From Paenibacillus sp. PvR098 (GTDB lineage: Bacteria > Bacillota > Bacilli > Paenibacillales > NBRC-103111), in the NCBI RefSeq assembly GCF_017833255.1, contig NZ_JAFIBU010000001.1:4256001-4320000 (forward strand): a DNA stretch of 64,000 nucleotides, given 5' to 3'. Made by a program: the position numbers and the translations under genes. Under the pieces are notes generated by a model. It saw only the letters and a program-made list of their open reading frames with translations. It was not told the origin of the DNA and did no database searches. Shown piece after piece: positions 60,893-64,000 of this stretch. Each line of letters opens with the position of its first letter. Position 1 is the stretch's first letter.

Positions 60893-61846
60893 TTACAGTT
60901 TCTCCAAAAATGCTGTGATCCGTTCTATATATTCTTCTTTTAAAGGGGGATAGTTTTTGGCGTGCCCTTCCGCAGATGTAGCCCACAATTCAAAACGATC
61001 TTTGTGTTTTTCCCAAAGCGATTCGCTGTTTGAGATCGGAATGGAAGCATCCTTGGTGCTGTGAATGAAAAGTATCGGTCGCGGGTAAATCCGGTCTACT
61101 GCTGCGAATCCGTCCACTTGGTCAGGATCCACACCGATCAGTCCCGGCAATATGCCCAAAATGAGCGGAGTGAATGGAAAATGAGGCAGGTTAGACCATA
61201 CGGGAAGGTTATCCTCTAAATACATTCCTAGATGGTTAAAAGGACTGTCGGCCACGATACCGGATACGCTAGGCTCCTCTGCTGCCGCGACAATGGACGT
61301 ACTGGCTCCCATCGAATATCCCAGTAAAGCGATTTTTCCCGGGTGATTGGCTATTATCCAATCGACGGCTCCGAGCACATCATATTTTTCATCAAATCCG
61401 ATGGTGGTCTTGCTGCCATCCGACTCTCCCGAGTTTCGGAAATCGAACATCAATACGCTATAGCCTCGGTCCGTAAGGTTCTTAGCCAAATCTAGCGCCT
61501 CAGCGCTTTTTTGCAGCCGATTCGTGTTGTACCCGTGCGTCATGATGACTCTGGGCTTCTCTGAAAGGTCCCCTTCGATGGTTTTACCCGGCAAAAACCA
61601 GCCTTTTAAATTCATTTCGTCTACCCGGCTCTTAAATTGAACGTTCTCATAGGCCAAGCCTAATCGATCCGGTGAGTCGTCCAGCGCGGCCGGGTTGGTA
61701 TGAGTTAGCTGCCAGCCCACATAAGTGGCAATTCCTGCGCAAGCGAGAGCGATAAAAAGAAGAAGTCCGGCCGCCGTCCACAGCCACATCTTTTTCCGTC
61801 TGCCGCGTGCCCTCGGCGCTTTTGTTATTAACGGGGTTGTTCTCAT
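60893..61846 (-). CDS. Membrane-anchored alpha/beta hydrolase
   Basis: The 317-residue protein has an N-terminal membrane helix (about 20-42) and a hydrolase domain with MTHGYNTNRLQ, the elbow GYSMGAS (Ser near 180), and the acid and His in HSTKDASIPISNS and SAEGHAKNYP. Such anchored hydrolases of Bacillota resemble BAAT/S9-like esterases. It sits downstream of ecsB on the same strand (96 bp apart). The substrate is unknown. Confidence 0.82.
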   Translation of the reverse strand: MRTTPLITKAPRARGRRKKMWLWTAAGLLLFIALACAGIATYVGWQLTHTNPAALDDSPDRLGLAYENVQFKSRVDEMNLKGWFLPGKTIEGDLSEKPRVIMTHGYNTNRLQKSAEALDLAKNLTDRGYSVLMFDFRNSGESDGSKTTIGFDEKYDVLGAVDWIIANHPGKIALLGYSMGASTSIVAAAEEPSVSGIVADSPFNHLGMYLEDNLPVWSNLPHFPFTPLILGILPGLIGVDPDQVDGFAAVDRIYPRPILFIHSTKDASIPISNSESLWEKHKDRFELWATSAEGHAKNYPPLKEEYIERITAFLEKL

Positions 61847-61924
61847 GCAGAGTTCCTTTCTGCTGTATGGCTTTGATCAACATTCATCTCTCATTATACG
61901 TTAAGCCGAATACGTGCAAAAGAA

Positions 61925-61944
61925 TAAAAGCTCCGGCTTTTTTA
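61925..61944 (-). terminator. Small hairpin between ecsB and the hydrolase gene
   Basis: AAAAGC and GCTTTT flank TCCG, with further T residues. The stem is short, so read-through into the hydrolase gene is possible. Confidence 0.35.
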
Positions 61945-63171
61945 GTGCTTCCGCTTTATTTTACCGTACAAATAAGAAACTCCCCATCCAACTATAAACA
62001 GCACCGGCGCATATAAAGGATGAGGCAACGCCCAAAACGCAGGAATGGTTAAGACCGTCGTACAAGCGGAATATATTCGAAATCGGACGCTGTGGGCCGA
62101 TTGGATGCGTAGGTCCGCAGGCAGAGGATAGATGAAGGACCAATCCGAATGACGGTATGCTTTTTGCAGTTCTTTTAGCTGGATGGCCAAAAGGCCTGTA
62201 AACAAGATAAACAGAAAACTTGTCATCAGTATGCCTCGGGAAAAGGAGATGAGCACCGTTCCCAGCACGGTTAGCCGCAAAGTAATTCCGAACCATTCGG
62301 AGCGCAGCCATACTAAGGTGTACATATAACGATACGTGTCTTGAGAATCAAATCGGAATCCACCGAGCAAGCGCAGCAGCTTCATTGGGGCCGGCATTGG
62401 CCGCGGACGGCTTTGCACCTCGGATACATCAATGAATTGGTTCAACAATCGAAAGATGAAAGCTCGATGTTTTTTTTCTGTATCAATCAGCCGCGGCCAA
62501 TGGATGCTCTTTTTATCAATCCAATGTAATACTCCGAATATCAATAGCAGCGCCGTAGAGACGACGAACGCCCCGGTCCAAAGCGGCAAAAGAAGAAGCA
62601 GGTATGTCAGTCCTCCGGCAATCAGCCAGCGAAGCGCTGACCAGGCCAACGTGTACCGATGCTCCGTCCATTTGAGCTCCTGCCAACGGCTTACGAGCAG
62701 AACTTTTTTAAGTGCGGCAAGCACCAGCAGGATAACGATAAAGCTTGTTCGATTTTCTTCTGCTGCTACGGCATACATTGGCCACGCTGCCGTCCAGACG
62801 GCAAGTAGGGCAAGCGACTGCGTCCAAAACGCACGGGATGCAGCCTTCTGCATATAGGCGGACATCTCCGCCTCCATTGGAACCATGTAGATCAAATCCG
62901 CTTCTTTAAGATACGTTCGGATCGGAGACAAGGCCAGACAAGGAAGCAGCACAAGGGCAGCGAGCTCCCGAAACGGGAAACCGGCGGGAGCTTCCGACAA
63001 GATCCGGGTATAGAAATAAGAACCGGCCAGCATCAGAAGGACGATCGTGAGTGCTGCGCTTTGCAGCGCATAACCGATAAAAGGCCGAATTTCGAGCAAG
63101 AAATCATGCGTTCGTTTGTTCCAGAGACGGCTGGTATCTTTGGATGACTTAGGAGGCTCCTTCTTGTTCAT
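61942..63171 (-). CDS. ecsB: ABC transporter permease EcsB
   Basis: The 409-residue protein has some eight to ten membrane helices with a soluble central loop, the EcsB pattern: RTHDFLLEIRPFIGYALQS near the start, PIRTYLKEADLIYMVPMEAEM, then LDRFFIDVSE-type region as FRLLNQFIDVSEVQSRPRP and SWFGITLRL. The Ecs transporter affects protein secretion, biofilm and competence in Bacillus and exports or regulates RasP-related substrates. The gene overlaps the ATPase gene (63168-63171, ATGA), so the two are coupled. Confidence 0.85.
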   Translation of the reverse strand: MNKKEPPKSSKDTSRLWNKRTHDFLLEIRPFIGYALQSAALTIVLLMLAGSYFYTRILSEAPAGFPFRELAALVLLPCLALSPIRTYLKEADLIYMVPMEAEMSAYMQKAASRAFWTQSLALLAVWTAAWPMYAVAAEENRTSFIVILLVLAALKKVLLVSRWQELKWTEHRYTLAWSALRWLIAGGLTYLLLLLPLWTGAFVVSTALLLIFGVLHWIDKKSIHWPRLIDTEKKHRAFIFRLLNQFIDVSEVQSRPRPMPAPMKLLRLLGGFRFDSQDTYRYMYTLVWLRSEWFGITLRLTVLGTVLISFSRGILMTSFLFILFTGLLAIQLKELQKAYRHSDWSFIYPLPADLRIQSAHSVRFRIYSACTTVLTIPAFWALPHPLYAPVLFIVGWGVSYLYGKIKRKH

Positions 63172-63917
63172 TCGACCTTCACATCCCGGGTTACCAAGCT
63201 GCAGAAGATATCGTCTAGGGATGCAGCCGGCATGCCTGCCTGGTGACGTAGCGCGTCCATATCACCTGCCGCTGTCAAACGTCCTTGATGGAGTAAAAGG
63301 AAACGATCGCCGTACCGCTCGATAGTGGATAGGATATGGGAGCTGATCAGTATAGCCGCTCCGTTGTTCTTTACCTTTACCATCAATTCCAGAAGCGACC
63401 GAATACCGAGGGGGTCCAAGCCGAGAAAGGGTTCGTCAATGATATAAAGCTCTGGCTGCACAAGAAAGGCGCTCATGATCATGACCTTTTGTTTCATGCC
63501 TTTGGACAAATGCGCCGAAAGACGGTTTTGATAAGGCTTCATTTGGAATTCTTCGAGAAGCACGGAGGCCCGCTGCTCGAAATCGTCTATCTTTAATCCG
63601 TAAGCCATCGCTGCCATTTCCAGATGTTCTTTTACCGTCATCTCTTCATATAGCAGGGGGCTTTCCGGGACGTAGGCGTACGTGCGGCGATAGGCTGTAG
63701 GATCAGTCTCCAAGCGTTGTCCGTTCAAACGGATTTCACCCGAATGCGGCTGCATCAAGCCTAGAATATGTTTAATCGTCGTGCTTTTCCCGGCTCCGTT
63801 AAGGCCAATCAAACCAACCATCTCTCCGGGGCGTACCGAGAACGTCAGGTCATGTAGTACCGGTTTTTGCCGGCTATAGCCACCGGTTAGCTTTTCTACC
63901 CTCAATAATAGTTCCAT
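63168..63917 (-). CDS. ecsA: ABC transporter ATPase EcsA
   Basis: The 249-residue ATPase has Walker A GLNGAGKST, Q-loop YVPESPLLYEEM, signature LSKGMKQKV, Walker B LYIIDEPF and H-loop SSHIL. The LSKG form of the signature and the pairing with an EcsB-type permease fit EcsA. GAGGTG lies about eleven bases before ATG 63917. The sequence right of it, to 64000, holds a TACAAT-like -10 but no clear -35. Confidence 0.9.
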   Translation of the reverse strand: MELLLRVEKLTGGYSRQKPVLHDLTFSVRPGEMVGLIGLNGAGKSTTIKHILGLMQPHSGEIRLNGQRLETDPTAYRRTYAYVPESPLLYEEMTVKEHLEMAAMAYGLKIDDFEQRASVLLEEFQMKPYQNRLSAHLSKGMKQKVMIMSAFLVQPELYIIDEPFLGLDPLGIRSLLELMVKVKNNGAAILISSHILSTIERYGDRFLLLHQGRLTAAGDMDALRHQAGMPAASLDDIFCSLVTRDVKVE

Positions 63918-64000
63918 GAAAGCAAATCACCTCGACTTCTATTGTACCTTGTTTAAGCGTGAAAAGAAAAAAGTGGATACGGCTTCGTTCTTCAGGAAAA

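Overview
The window looks like chromosomal DNA of a spore-forming Bacillota of the Paenibacillaceae, probably Paenibacillus or a close relative. The basis is gene content: a YtoI-type HTH/DRTGG/CBS/hotdog regulator, lipA-yutD, ecsAB, two S-layer-homology proteins, a YybP-type lipoprotein behind a manganese riboswitch, AGGAGG ribosome sites, frequent TTG/GTG starts and moderate GC. No rRNA, tRNA, CRISPR array, prophage or replication origin was seen.

Layout. 1-5.8 kb: end of a tctA-type transporter gene, a decayed lacI fragment, a resA-like thioredoxin under a promoter covered by a perfect palindrome, a membrane spermidine-synthase-like protein, a DUF421 protein, and a secreted SH3-like repeat protein broken by two compensating frameshifts. 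6-12 kb: a TetR/dehydrogenase pair sharing an operator, ytoI with a 20-bp palindrome on its promoter, ybjQ, the Mn riboswitch and lipoprotein, and pncB. 12-23 kb: a glutaredoxin/thioredoxin-reductase-like operon with a PerR-like box, an SmtB-type metal sensor, an M23 peptidase, larB-larC1 facing an opposite-strand larC2, lipA-yutD, a VanY-type carboxypeptidase, an AlkD-type protein, a nitroreductase and queF. 23-25.2 kb: an AT-rich islet with a YHYH protein and a dead IS1182-type transposase. 25-33.3 kb: polysaccharide deacetylase, YkuK, a 43-aa membrane peptide, a coiled-coil/AIM24 pair, an MHYT-PAS histidine kinase, a membrane hydrolase, an SLH-CAP protein and a 48-aa protein.

33.4-54 kb is the main accessory region: a catabolic cluster for a carboxylated aromatic compound. 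One operon has, in order, semialdehyde dehydrogenase, dienoate hydratase, acetaldehyde dehydrogenase, hydroxyoxovalerate aldolase, oxalocrotonate decarboxylase and tautomerase (order C-E-F-G-H-I of dmp-type pathways, hydrolase D absent). A second has a Rieske oxygenase alpha and beta pair, a two-module extradiol dioxygenase and a 4,5-dihydroxyphthalate-decarboxylase-like protein. Around them are LysR and IclR regulators, an ACMSD-family decarboxylase, a dienelactone hydrolase, an MFS permease, a class II aldolase-fold protein, an isochorismatase-fold amidase and an SsuABC-type ABC importer with two binding proteins. My reading (inference) is: aromatic di-acid, dioxygenation, decarboxylation to a carboxycatechol, extradiol cleavage, ACMSD-type decarboxylation to 2-hydroxymuconic semialdehyde, then the oxalocrotonate branch to pyruvate and acetyl-CoA. 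No diol dehydrogenase and no electron-transfer partners for the oxygenase are encoded here.

54-64 kb returns to ordinary chromosome: half-size MFS protein overlapping an FAD oxidase gene, a phospholipase-D-like protein, an SLH/PrcB-like protein, two alpha/beta hydrolases, a DCC-family protein and ecsAB at the right edge.
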